DNA of 30,467 bases. Origin: CAZTPH01 sp031552655 (GTDB lineage Bacteria > Pseudomonadota > Gammaproteobacteria > UBA9339). Where the stretch lies: positions 1-30,467 of the forward strand of contig JAVBML010000052.1 of the NCBI GenBank assembly GCA_031552655.1, in the 5' to 3' direction. A program made the position numbers and the translations under genes. Of this stretch, positions 7,550 to 16,224 are shown piece by piece (the stretch's first letter is position 1; the number at the start of each line of letters is the position of its first letter). The notes beneath the pieces were generated by a model. That model saw nothing but the letters and a program-made list of their open reading frames with translations. It ran no database searches and was not told the origin of the DNA.

Positions 7550-9475
7550 CTATAAATTTGATGGTGTCATTGATTGTGGCTTTGCTTCTCTATGGATTTG
7601 TTCAAATACTATGATGATATCTTTGAAATGATCCTTTAGCCAATTTTTAAGTGCCACGAATTCCGGAGTAATAAATTCTCCGCGAGGGATGATGTTTCTA
7701 TGTAGAACATAGGTATCGCAGATGTAGAGATCATTGGTTTTTGTGGAACATTTACGTTCCACATCTATCCAAGGTGTGTGAATACTTTTGTTTAGAAACT
7801 CTAGATTTTTTGCTCCGACATTTTTAACTATGGTGGTACGTTTGAGAGTACGGGGAAATTGATCTACAATTATTTTTGAAACATAGTCTTGGGATATATT
7901 GTATAAGTTTGCCAGGGTCTCACTCGATGCTAACTTTAGAGCTATGCCTACATTGGTTGAAATGAGCTCATTTTCTCTGGTTAGGTTGTAATCTATGGAT
8001 AGATCCTCTACGAGCCGTGAATCTAGTTTTGGTAATTGCATGGAGATTTTATTTTTTTCATCCAAATGACTACCATCGGCCAGCATATAAAAAATAACGT
8101 CGCGAATGTTTTCTTCGGAGGTAATTAGCTTAGCTCCAGTTAGACCAAGGGCCGCTTCATTTTTGAACAGTATGGTTCCCCGTTCACTAATTTTATTATG
8201 CGCCCATATGGTCAGTTCTTTTTTTATATGCGCTAGGGCTCTTTTGCTATCGACCGGCGGAATTTTTTCGTAGCTAGGGTTAGCTTTACTTATAACTAGG
8301 GCATATTTATCCGCAATATCAGGGAAAATTCCTCCCGCCATGCTAACAAAATTTGTTGGATCTATCCAATAGATAGTGCCGCTTTTGCCGGTAATTTTTG
8401 TAATCATGTGATTGAAATTGTTGAAGCTAGGCAGCGTTTGATTTTGTACGATGCCAATGCCTCGCATAACTATGGCAAGCTCTGCCTTAAAACCTAGTTT
8501 TGCTAGGATAGCGGCGGTGGCCGCAGAGAAGTCTTTGCAATCTCCCATTTGAGTTCTACTAATTTCATTTAATTTGCGGGGAATGTATCCTCCCTCAATG
8601 GTGCGCCAATCTCCCATGTATCTAATTTTTGTGGCAAGTAAGGTAGTGACAATATTGATTTGATCCAGTTCGCTTTTTTTCTGGAGGGCTTGACGAAGAA
8701 TATCTTTAAAATCTCGGGGCAGTTTTTGGGAAAAGTTGCTGGCTAGGTGGGGTTCATATTTGGTAGCAAGTTCCGACCAGTTTTTTAAACTGGATAGGGC
8801 TATCCAGGTAAAATCTTCTGGATTTGCGATGGCTTGTTTTTCACTGATAATCATTTTATAAATAGGTTTTTTTAGTTTTATCTCAATGAGATGGCGTTGC
8901 CCGCTCTTTGTTTTTTTCGTGGCTAAGTAATTTTGAGGATCATTGATTTGTATATTCAGTGGTAGATGAGATTTAATGATTATTTGAGCTCTAGCAACGT
9001 ATTCTTCATAGCCAAAGTAGAGTATTTCTCCAAAAAATCTATCCAGGATAGGCTTTTTTATCGTAAGTCGATGTTTGATACAAATGGTTGCTCCTATTTC
9101 GGTTTTAGGGAAAGCCAATAGCATTTGTCTCTTTTGGTCAAAGCCACTGGGATCACTGGCCAATGGTTTATCCTCTAGTTGTTCCCTAGCAAGGGGATAT
9201 TTTTTTCCTTTGTAGACAGTGCTAGCTTCCAGTATCTCCAGTTTTTCATTGCTACCGTTGTAGATTAGGGCCATGCTGGCAAAGCGCTGGCGTCCAACTT
9301 CGTTGAGAATGAGGTAGGAGGCATGGGTGAGAATTTCATAGCTACCGTCATTTTTAATGGCTATTTTTTTGGCATATGATGCTTTGATGGGGGCGTTATC
9401 TATGGTTGCCCATTTAGCTTCTACTGCGTTCGCCAGGGTAAAGAAAAGGAGGCAGATAATTAGAAAATTTTTCAT
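7550..9475 (-). CDS. Secreted DUF3857/transglutaminase-like protein
   Basis: The 641-aa protein starts with a clear Sec signal peptide (residues 1-20, hydrophobic core then AVEA before the cut) and should be periplasmic. An N-terminal beta-rich DUF3857-type region (about 30-230) is followed by a transglutaminase/cysteine-protease-like core. Its triad can be seen as Cys in GDCKDFS (~309), His in NFNHMIT (~356) and Asp in YWIDPTN (~371). The C-terminal third resembles the beta-rich tail common in this family. The family's substrates are generally unknown, so I assign no reaction. It lies 49 bases upstream of nifJ on the same strand, in what may be one transcript, with no obvious functional link. 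Confidence 0.85.
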   Translation of the reverse strand: MKNFLIICLLFFTLANAVEAKWATIDNAPIKASYAKKIAIKNDGSYEILTHASYLILNEVGRQRFASMALIYNGSNEKLEILEASTVYKGKKYPLAREQLEDKPLASDPSGFDQKRQMLLAFPKTEIGATICIKHRLTIKKPILDRFFGEILYFGYEEYVARAQIIIKSHLPLNIQINDPQNYLATKKTKSGQRHLIEIKLKKPIYKMIISEKQAIANPEDFTWIALSSLKNWSELATKYEPHLASNFSQKLPRDFKDILRQALQKKSELDQINIVTTLLATKIRYMGDWRTIEGGYIPRKLNEISRTQMGDCKDFSAATAAILAKLGFKAELAIVMRGIGIVQNQTLPSFNNFNHMITKITGKSGTIYWIDPTNFVSMAGGIFPDIADKYALVISKANPSYEKIPPVDSKRALAHIKKELTIWAHNKISERGTILFKNEAALGLTGAKLITSEENIRDVIFYMLADGSHLDEKNKISMQLPKLDSRLVEDLSIDYNLTRENELISTNVGIALKLASSETLANLYNISQDYVSKIIVDQFPRTLKRTTIVKNVGAKNLEFLNKSIHTPWIDVERKCSTKTNDLYICDTYVLHRNIIPRGEFITPEFVALKNWLKDHFKDIIIVFEQIHREAKPQSMTPSNL

Positions 9476-9562
9476 AAATTAGCACTAAATGTTGCAAAAT
9501 TATCCAATGCTAGCATTATTTTAATTAGTGCGCTAACCATTATGATTTTCTAGCGTAGAATT

Positions 9563-12127
9563 CTATTTGAAAACTAAACCAGCGGCATTTTTATCAATTA
9601 AAATTTTGTAGCTAGGAGTAAAATTGCCAGCTAAAATGGCCTGGGCAAGAGGGTTTTCAAGGTATTGCTGCATTGCTCGCTTCAGAGGGCGAGCTCCGTA
9701 GCTAGGGTCGTAGCCCAGGTCAGCAAGATAATCAATGGCCGCAGGGGTAATTTCCAATTGTAGATTTTGGTCTCCCAGGCGCCTACGTAATCGTTCGATT
9801 TGAATATCAGCAATTTTGCGAATTTCGCTGCTTGCTAGGCTATGAAAAACCACAATTTCATCTATGCGATTAATAAATTCGGGGCGAAAGTTTTTGGTTA
9901 CAATCGCCATTACCATGTTTTTTATATCTTCGTAGCCGCGTTCACTATGTTCCTGAATTTGCTGGGACCCAAGGTTGGAAGTCATGACTATGACACAGTT
10001 TCTGAAATTCACGGTTCTACCTTGACCATCGGTTAGGCGACCGTCATCTAGAACCTGTAATAATATATTAAACACATCGCCATGGGCTTTTTCTATCTCA
10101 TCCAATAGGATTACTGAGTATGGTTTTCTACGCACAGCCTCTGTTAAATAACCTCCCTCTTCATAGCCCACGTATCCCGGAGGAGCACCAATTAATCTTG
10201 CCACGGAATGTTTTTCCATAAATTCGGACATATCCACTCTGGTTAGGGCTTCCTCGGTGTCGAATAGGAATTCCGCCAGTGATTTGCATAGCTCAGTTTT
10301 ACCTACCCCCGTGGGGCCTAAAAAAAGAAAGGACCCGATGGGTTTTTGGGTGTCGGCAAGGCCAGCTCGGGAACGGCGAATGGCATTGGTAATTACCGCG
10401 ATTGCTTCATCTTGACCAATTACTCTACGGTGTAAGAGTGACTCCATGTGCATCAGTTTTTCCTTTTCTCCTTCGAGCATTTTGCTCACGGGAATGTGGG
10501 TCCATTTGGCTATGACTTCGGCCACTTCCTCTTCACTAACTTTGTTGCGTACCAAATGTCGTTCCTGTTTCTCAGCTTTTAGGGCGGTTTGTAATTGTTT
10601 TTCTAAGGAAGGAATCTTACCATATTGTAATTCGGACATCTTCGCGAGATCTACTTTGCGCTGGGCATATTCCATTTCTAATTTTGCTTGATCCAATTCT
10701 TCCTTTATTTTTTGTGCTTTTTGGAGACTATTTTTTTCCTTTTCCCATATCACATTGAGCTCGTTATATTCCATTTCCAAGGTACTAAGGTTATCTTCTA
10801 GAATACTCAGGCGTTCCTTTGAGGATTCATCGCTCTCTTTCTTTAGGGCTTCCCGTTCTATTTTTAATTGAATAATTTTACGATGTAGGCGATCGAGATC
10901 TTCGGGTTTTGAATCCATTTCCATGCGAATGCGACTAGCGGCCTCATCAATTAGATCAATGGCTTTATCGGGTAAATTGCGATCCGTAATGTAGCGCTGG
11001 GACATAGTGGCTGCGGCTACGATGGCGGAGTCGGTAATATCTACCCCATGGTGTAATTCATATTTTTCCTTTAGTCCTCGTAGGATAGCGATGGTATCCG
11101 TCACCGAAGGCTCTTCAATGAGTACCTTTTGAAATCTGCGTTCTAGAGCTGTGTCCTTTTCAATGTATTTTCCATATTCATCCAAAGTGGTTGCGCCGAT
11201 GCATCGCAGCTCTCCCCGGGCCAGGGCCGGTTTGAGCATATTGCCTGCATCCATGGAACCTTCAGTTTTGCCGGCACCAACAATGGTATGTAGCTCATCT
11301 ATGAATAAAATAATGTGCCCGTCGGATTTGGTAATTTCATTAATTACCCCCTTAAGTCGTTCTTCGAATTCTCCTCGAAACTTTGTTCCGGCGATCAGCA
11401 TACCCATGTCCAAAGCTAGCAACTGTTTATTTTTTAGACTTTCGGGAACTTCGCCATTAACAATGCGCTGCGCTAGTCCCTCCACGATGGCCGTTTTTCC
11501 TACGCCGGGTTCGCCTATTAGTACAGGGTTATTTTTAGTACGCCTCTGTAGCACCTGAATTGTTCTCCTAATTTCATCGTCGCGGCCAATGACGGGATCA
11601 ATTTTTCCTTGGGCTGCGCGCTTGGTGATATCCTGGGTATATTTTTCTAAAGCCTGTCTTTTTTCCTCGGTGCCAGCATCATCCACTTTTTCGTTACCCC
11701 GTATTTCACTAATGTGCTGTTCTAAAATGGATTTAACAGCGCCTAGGTCTCTCAAAATTTGTCCCAGATTTCCTTGGTCTTCCAGGGCGGCAAGCAGAAA
11801 TAATTCGCTGGCAATGAACTGGTCTTTTCTGGTTTGGGCTAATTTTTCGCTAATGTTAATGAGTTTTATGGTGGTTCCCGATAGATGAATTTCGCCGGCA
11901 ACTCCTGAAACTTGGGGCAATGTATTCATAGCTTGTTCCAGTTTTTGTCGCAATTTTAATGTATCTACGCCACTTTTTTTTAGAATACTAAATACCGTAC
12001 CACGCTGCTCTAGCATGGCAGCCATAATGTGCACAGGTTCAATGAATTGGTTATCTTGAGCTATGGCTTTTGTTTGAGCATCGGCTAGGGCTGCTTTAAA
12101 GCTATCGGTGAATCTTTCTATGCGCAT
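9563..12127 (-). CDS. clpB: ClpB disaggregase (Hsp100)
   Basis: ClpB is a hexameric AAA+ chaperone that pulls polypeptides out of aggregates together with DnaK. At 854 aa it is close to the E. coli length. The N-domain spans 1-145. The first AAA module has Walker A GEPGVGKT (205-212) and Walker B HIILFIDELHT. The coiled-coil M domain (about 405-530) is rich in Lys and Glu. The second AAA module has GPTGVGKT and SVILLDEIEKAH, followed by a C-terminal D2-small domain. The ATG at 12127 has an AGGAG Shine-Dalgarno sequence. A sigma-32-like promoter sits between it and mshG, so heat-shock control is likely. It occupies the place where the MSHA pilin genes usually lie. Confidence 0.97.
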   Translation of the reverse strand: MRIERFTDSFKAALADAQTKAIAQDNQFIEPVHIMAAMLEQRGTVFSILKKSGVDTLKLRQKLEQAMNTLPQVSGVAGEIHLSGTTIKLINISEKLAQTRKDQFIASELFLLAALEDQGNLGQILRDLGAVKSILEQHISEIRGNEKVDDAGTEEKRQALEKYTQDITKRAAQGKIDPVIGRDDEIRRTIQVLQRRTKNNPVLIGEPGVGKTAIVEGLAQRIVNGEVPESLKNKQLLALDMGMLIAGTKFRGEFEERLKGVINEITKSDGHIILFIDELHTIVGAGKTEGSMDAGNMLKPALARGELRCIGATTLDEYGKYIEKDTALERRFQKVLIEEPSVTDTIAILRGLKEKYELHHGVDITDSAIVAAATMSQRYITDRNLPDKAIDLIDEAASRIRMEMDSKPEDLDRLHRKIIQLKIEREALKKESDESSKERLSILEDNLSTLEMEYNELNVIWEKEKNSLQKAQKIKEELDQAKLEMEYAQRKVDLAKMSELQYGKIPSLEKQLQTALKAEKQERHLVRNKVSEEEVAEVIAKWTHIPVSKMLEGEKEKLMHMESLLHRRVIGQDEAIAVITNAIRRSRAGLADTQKPIGSFLFLGPTGVGKTELCKSLAEFLFDTEEALTRVDMSEFMEKHSVARLIGAPPGYVGYEEGGYLTEAVRRKPYSVILLDEIEKAHGDVFNILLQVLDDGRLTDGQGRTVNFRNCVIVMTSNLGSQQIQEHSERGYEDIKNMVMAIVTKNFRPEFINRIDEIVVFHSLASSEIRKIADIQIERLRRRLGDQNLQLEITPAAIDYLADLGYDPSYGARPLKRAMQQYLENPLAQAILAGNFTPSYKILIDKNAAGLVFK

Positions 12128-12184
12128 AGATTTATTCTCCTGGGATCTTTAGATAGTTACTCCCCACTGAGTAGCATACAAAAC

Positions 12185-12213
12185 TACATGGAGGCAATTT
12201 ATTATTTATCAAG
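12185..12213 (-). promoter_or_regulatory. Sigma-32-like heat-shock promoter of clpB
   Basis: On the minus strand, CTTGATA (12213-12207) is followed after 13 bases by CTCCATGTA (12193-12185). The known E. coli sigma-32 consensus is roughly CTTGAAA, a 13-15 base spacer, then CCCCATnTA, so the match is good in both boxes and in spacing. The -10 box lies about 58 bases upstream of the clpB ATG. The -35 box begins nine bases after the mshG stop codon. The position, spacing and downstream heat-shock gene all agree. An rpoH gene is not in the window. Confidence 0.7.
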
Positions 12214-12221
12214 GGAACCCT

Positions 12222-13451
12222 TTAAAATTGTGCCATTTTAATTAAGTCCCACATGGGGAAATATATGCCCAGAGCTAGAATTAATACTACGCCACCTAGG
12301 ATGATAAGCAGCATGGGTTCGAGTGATTTATTTATGCGATTAAGTTCATAGTCAACCTCTGCATCATAGTGGCGTGCAATTTCAGTTAGGGTATTATCCA
12401 GACTTTGTCCCTCTTCACCCACCTCTATCATTTGCAGCACTATGGGAGCAAATAGATTGCTGTTGGTTGCTGCCGTGGAAAAACTTTCACCATGTTCTAT
12501 GCTCGTTTTTATCTTTAGCAATTGGGAACTAAAATGATGATTATTTATGGCACCGCTACTTAGGCCAACGGCTTTTACTATGGGAATACCAGCTTTTAGA
12601 ATTAGACTGAATGACCAGGCAAATTGTGAAACAAGAATGCGCCTTTGGAGATTACCAAATATGGGCAGTCGCAATTTATGTTTATCCCAGTGATTTTTAA
12701 TTTTAGGTACCGTTAGTGCCCATTTGATTATAATAAATCCACCAATAAATAGGAGAATAAGTATGTTTTGATTGCGGATGAGAAAATTGGAAGATTCTAT
12801 GATGAATCTAGTTGCTAGGGGTAGTGCAATGTTGAATTTACTAAACATGTCAGCAAATTTCGGAATAACTAGAAAGTTCATGGTAACCATGGCGACTAGG
12901 GCGGCTATAATTACGAACATGGGATAGCGGATGGCACCCATGAAACGTCGGCGATTATCCATGGAAGATTCAATGTGTTTACCTAGGTATATCAAAGTTT
13001 CACTTAGATTCCCTGTGTTTTCTCCTATCTTTACCATGTTAATCACTATTTCCGAAAATATTCTGGGATGTTTGCCAAGGGCATCGGAAAAGGTCATACC
13101 CGCCGCCACATCGTTTGCTATATTTTCCAGGGCTATTTTTAGCTCGTGGATATCCGTGGACTTTGCCAATCGATCCAGGGCCTTGGTGATGGGTAAGCCA
13201 ATGTTGTGCAGCGTAGCTAGCTGGCGACATAGATTCATGATGTGAAAGGGTTTGATTTTAGAAAAGCTCAATGCCGTGGCAAAGAGTTTTTTATGACGTG
13301 GAATTTTATCGTGGGATTTTTCAATGGTTATGGGGGTGATGTTTCTGTTGATCAAATAGGTAATTACGTCCTCTATTTTTTCTGATTCCAATTGTCCCGT
13401 GGTATAGTTTCCGTCATTGGTTCGTCCCCGATAGTGAAATATTTTGGCCAT
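12222..13451 (-). CDS. mshG: MshG-type inner-membrane platform protein (T2SS F/PilC family)
   Basis: This is the polytopic platform protein of a type IV pilus, thought to couple the assembly ATPase to pilin extraction from the inner membrane. The 409-aa chain has the family form: a cytoplasmic N-terminal piece (MAKIFHYRGRTNDG, close to the PilC/GspF opening), a first T2SSF domain (about 60-190) ending in membrane segments around 175-200, and a second (about 265-395) ending in a hydrophobic helix (LLIILGGVVLILALGIYFP). The motif GEETG-like sequences appear as KIGENTG and EVGEEGQ. It starts one base after the mshE stop with an AGGAGA Shine-Dalgarno sequence. It is the last msh gene here. The next gene in transcription is clpB, not mshF or a pilin. 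Confidence 0.92.
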   Translation of the reverse strand: MAKIFHYRGRTNDGNYTTGQLESEKIEDVITYLINRNITPITIEKSHDKIPRHKKLFATALSFSKIKPFHIMNLCRQLATLHNIGLPITKALDRLAKSTDIHELKIALENIANDVAAGMTFSDALGKHPRIFSEIVINMVKIGENTGNLSETLIYLGKHIESSMDNRRRFMGAIRYPMFVIIAALVAMVTMNFLVIPKFADMFSKFNIALPLATRFIIESSNFLIRNQNILILLFIGGFIIIKWALTVPKIKNHWDKHKLRLPIFGNLQRRILVSQFAWSFSLILKAGIPIVKAVGLSSGAINNHHFSSQLLKIKTSIEHGESFSTAATNSNLFAPIVLQMIEVGEEGQSLDNTLTEIARHYDAEVDYELNRINKSLEPMLLIILGGVVLILALGIYFPMWDLIKMAQF

Positions 13452-13452
13452 G

Positions 13453-14994
13453 CTAGTATTCTCCTGCTACGCGCATAGCTTCGCTCAGGGTGGTAATTTT
13501 ATTTGCTGCCATTTTAAAGGCGTGGGTAAGAAGGGCATTGAAACTATGATTCACTGTGGCAAGACGCATAAAATTATTGGTTTCTCTGGAGCGTAAATAT
13601 TCCCTCATGGGAGCGCTCATTTCTAACATTTCAAAAACTCCAATCATGCCTCTGTAGCCGGTGAAATTACAATAGGCACAGCCAGTACCATGGCTGAAGG
13701 TGCTGGTCCTAAATAGGTCACCAAAAAAATTGGTAAAAAATACCACTTCTTCTTCACTGGGTAGGTAGGAAGTGATGCAGCTGGTGCAAATTTTTCGCAC
13801 CAATCTCTGGGCAATAATTGTGCGCACCGTTGTAGCTACGAGGTAACTTTCTACGCCCATGTCCAGTAATCTTATGGCGGTGCTGGCGGCATCATTGGTA
13901 TGCAGAGTGGCAAATACTAAATGTCCCGTGAGTGCTGCCCTGAGCGCTATGGATGCTGTTTCTTGATCGCGGATTTCACCAATAAGAATGACATTGGGAT
14001 CTTGGCGCAGTGCGGAACGCAGTACCCGGGCAAAGGTGAGATTAATTTTACTATTTATTTGCACCTGATTAAGTCTCTCCAGGGTGTATTCTATGGGGTC
14101 TTCTATGGTAATGATATTTTTTGCTACGTCGTTGATTTCCGCAAGCATACCATAGAGTGTGGTGGTTTTGCCGCTTCCCGTAGGTCCCGTGACGAGAATT
14201 ATGCCGCTGGGTAATTTCATAAATTTTCTAAGTTTGGCCAACATCTTGGAGGGCATGCCGGAGCCTTCGAGATTTAGGATTTTATTGGATTTATTTAGCA
14301 GTCGTAGCACTATGGATTCCCCATATTGAATGGGCATGGTGGAGATGCGAATTTCTATGCGTTTCCCATAGATTACCATTGCAAATCTGCCATCCTGGGG
14401 TAGACGTTTTTCCGCAATGTCCAATCCGGCTATTAATTTTAAACGTTGTCCGAGAGCAGAGGAAATATGTTCTCTGCCCACGGTGGAAATGGTCTGCTCC
14501 TGGAGCCAGCCATCCACGCGTAGGCGAATACGTAGTATGGTTTCCGTTGGCTCAATGTGAATATCAGATGCTCCTATCTGTACGGCATCTTCGAGGAGGG
14601 AATTTAGTAGTTTAGTTACGGCGGGATCGTCCTTTTGGGAGCTCTGTTCTCCCGAGAATTTTTTCGATTCCTGGGTTAATTCCGAGGCCAGTTTGTTAGC
14701 AAAATCCGTTATTTCGCTAGTGCGTCGATAAAGCTGATTTAGTTTATGTTCAAGATCGCCGAAATCCACTGCCACGGGCCTTAGAGGTTTTTTGAGTAAA
14801 TCATAGAGAGCATCGGTGGCAAAAATATCCAGGGGATTAGCCATGCCTATTAGGTAGTGCTTATTTTCTTCCTTGAGAAGAATTGCTTGGTAGCATCGAG
14901 CAAAGCTTTCCGGTAGTTTTCTGGAAAAATCTTCATCTAGAACATATTGCTTTAGATTAATGGACTCTGGGGAATTGACGAGATTTTTTTTCAT
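13453..14994 (-). CDS. mshE: MshE-type pilus extension ATPase, N-terminally short
   Basis: This PilB/GspE-family ATPase powers pilus assembly on the cytoplasmic face. Visible motifs: Walker A TGPTGSGKTTT (269-279), Asp box IITIEDPIEY (294-303), Walker B PNVILIGEIRD (333-343), His box GHLVFATLHTND (357-368), and a zinc-type tetracysteine (C403, C406, C439, C442). MshE of Vibrio cholerae is about 575 aa and starts with two RLGxxL-type MshEN repeats that bind c-di-GMP. This protein is 513 aa and starts after them: residues 14-100 (LKQYVLDEDF to DFANKL) align only with the region following the repeats. The gene overlaps the mshN stop by ATGA, and no MshEN repeat is evident upstream of it. Catalysis should be intact, but c-di-GMP control through MshEN is probably absent. 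Confidence 0.93.
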   Translation of the reverse strand: MKKNLVNSPESINLKQYVLDEDFSRKLPESFARCYQAILLKEENKHYLIGMANPLDIFATDALYDLLKKPLRPVAVDFGDLEHKLNQLYRRTSEITDFANKLASELTQESKKFSGEQSSQKDDPAVTKLLNSLLEDAVQIGASDIHIEPTETILRIRLRVDGWLQEQTISTVGREHISSALGQRLKLIAGLDIAEKRLPQDGRFAMVIYGKRIEIRISTMPIQYGESIVLRLLNKSNKILNLEGSGMPSKMLAKLRKFMKLPSGIILVTGPTGSGKTTTLYGMLAEINDVAKNIITIEDPIEYTLERLNQVQINSKINLTFARVLRSALRQDPNVILIGEIRDQETASIALRAALTGHLVFATLHTNDAASTAIRLLDMGVESYLVATTVRTIIAQRLVRKICTSCITSYLPSEEEVVFFTNFFGDLFRTSTFSHGTGCAYCNFTGYRGMIGVFEMLEMSAPMREYLRSRETNNFMRLATVNHSFNALLTHAFKMAANKITTLSEAMRVAGEY

Positions 14995-16211
14995 GGTACC
15001 TGGCGCCCATTCGCAGAATTAATTTTATCCCGTAGAATTTGTTTAAGTTCTGAATCCGCAATGGTTCCTTGGTATCCCTGGAGGTAAGCTTCCCTTGCAC
15101 CATGAATACTGCCTTGTTTTTCTAGAGCAGTACCTAGGCCAAGCCACCATATGGTTTGCTGAGGCTCTAGCTTGGTTAATTGTTTGTACAGTTCTACGGC
15201 GGCAGCAAAATTGTTAGTTTGTTGGTAGCTAAAAGCAAGGAGGGATAGATATTCCACATCGAAGGTAGCATGATCTAGGTGGCGTAGCAGTAGTTTCTCT
15301 ACTTCGCTAAAAGTTTTATTTTTAATCAGAATTTTTGCCTGTAATTTGACTAACGGTAAATGGTGGGGGTGTTTTTTTAACCCCAGAGCTATAATATCCG
15401 AAGCCTTTTGCCAAGATTCTGTATCCATAAGTAAAAGTGCTAGGACAGCATGGGCATCGCCGTGCTCGGGATAGTCACCAATGAAACGATAGAGGTTGTA
15501 AATGGCCTCACGTTTTTTACCCTTGGCTACTAGATTTTCGATTTCTTGGTATTGCTCGTTTTGCATTTCTTCGCGGCTTTTTGGTATGCTTCTGCGTGCC
15601 ATGGTGACATTGCTTAATTGTTCATTGGCTAATATGAGTCTCACTGTGGGAGATAATGGTTTTTCTTCGATTAGTTCTAATTTTTCAACGGTGGTGCCGG
15701 GTAGCAGCAATAGGGTTACTTGGATTTGGTTTTCCCGTTGCTTGGTATCCAGAGATGCTATAAAAGTCCTATCTAGGGCCACGGGGAAATTTCCTGGCAT
15801 GGTAGCATTTTCCAAGGTTATCGTTAGCTGTTGCTCCGATATAAATTCGCTGTAGTAGGAAGTGGTGGAATTCAGCACTAGGTTGAGAATGCTGTGATTA
15901 TTTATTTGTTGCAGGGTTATATTTTGCAATGCTATGGTTTCCAGTGGGGGTACTGTATGACTAGGTAAATTAGACAGAGCAATGGTTTCTACTATTTCGG
16001 GGTTAGCCATGTGAGCATTGTTGGCTATGGGTAGGAATCTATACAATGCCATGGGCCCTAATATACTGCCTAGTACGAGAGTAGAATAAACTAAGTATTT
16101 TGTAACGCTAAAACTTTGGCTACGGTATTTTGTTTGAATAATTTTACGCACAGCAGTTTTAGTGGGATTTTCCATATCTCTGTTTACCAATTTATTTAAT
16201 ATCTTGTTCAT
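14991..16211 (-). CDS. mshN: MshN-like TPR protein
   Basis: This is probably the bitopic, TPR-containing MshN of the MSHA cluster. From the ATG at 16211 it has 406 aa. A short cytoplasmic part (MNKILNKLVNRD, resembling the INKMLxDLDxR opening of known MshN) comes first, then one membrane segment around residues 38-60, a Ser/Thr-rich linker, and C-terminal helical repeats from about 225 with TPR character (for example GDAHAVLALLLMDTESWQKA and AAVELYKQLTKLEPQQ). A TTG at 16235 would add 8 residues and overlap mshM. I prefer the ATG because it matches the family start, although neither has a strong Shine-Dalgarno sequence. The function in MSHA assembly is poorly defined in general. It overlaps mshE by ATGA. 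Confidence 0.82.
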   Translation of the reverse strand: MNKILNKLVNRDMENPTKTAVRKIIQTKYRSQSFSVTKYLVYSTLVLGSILGPMALYRFLPIANNAHMANPEIVETIALSNLPSHTVPPLETIALQNITLQQINNHSILNLVLNSTTSYYSEFISEQQLTITLENATMPGNFPVALDRTFIASLDTKQRENQIQVTLLLLPGTTVEKLELIEEKPLSPTVRLILANEQLSNVTMARRSIPKSREEMQNEQYQEIENLVAKGKKREAIYNLYRFIGDYPEHGDAHAVLALLLMDTESWQKASDIIALGLKKHPHHLPLVKLQAKILIKNKTFSEVEKLLLRHLDHATFDVEYLSLLAFSYQQTNNFAAAVELYKQLTKLEPQQTIWWLGLGTALEKQGSIHGAREAYLQGYQGTIADSELKQILRDKINSANGRQVP

Positions 16212-16224
16212 AGTGGTTTTCAAA

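Noticed and set aside
7541..7554. tctatatatctata tract between nifJ and the DUF3857 gene as an operator
   Set aside because: It is a simple AT-rich repeat overlapping a stop codon and gives no specific match to a known regulator site.
11151..11558. 135-codon plus-strand frame inside clpB
   Set aside because: It is antisense to the AAA-1 module of clpB, rich in Ser and Pro as is typical for shadows, and has no family signal.
12211..12222. Palindrome aagggaaccctt after mshG, considered as a terminator
   Set aside because: The loop of two bases is too tight, no T-run follows on the minus strand, and it overlaps the -35 box of the clpB promoter.
14984..14991. Run of eight A residues directly after the mshE ATG as a programmed slippage site
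   Set aside because: A-rich second and third codons (Lys-Lys-Asn) are common in this genome, the frame is intact, and no alternative product is suggested.
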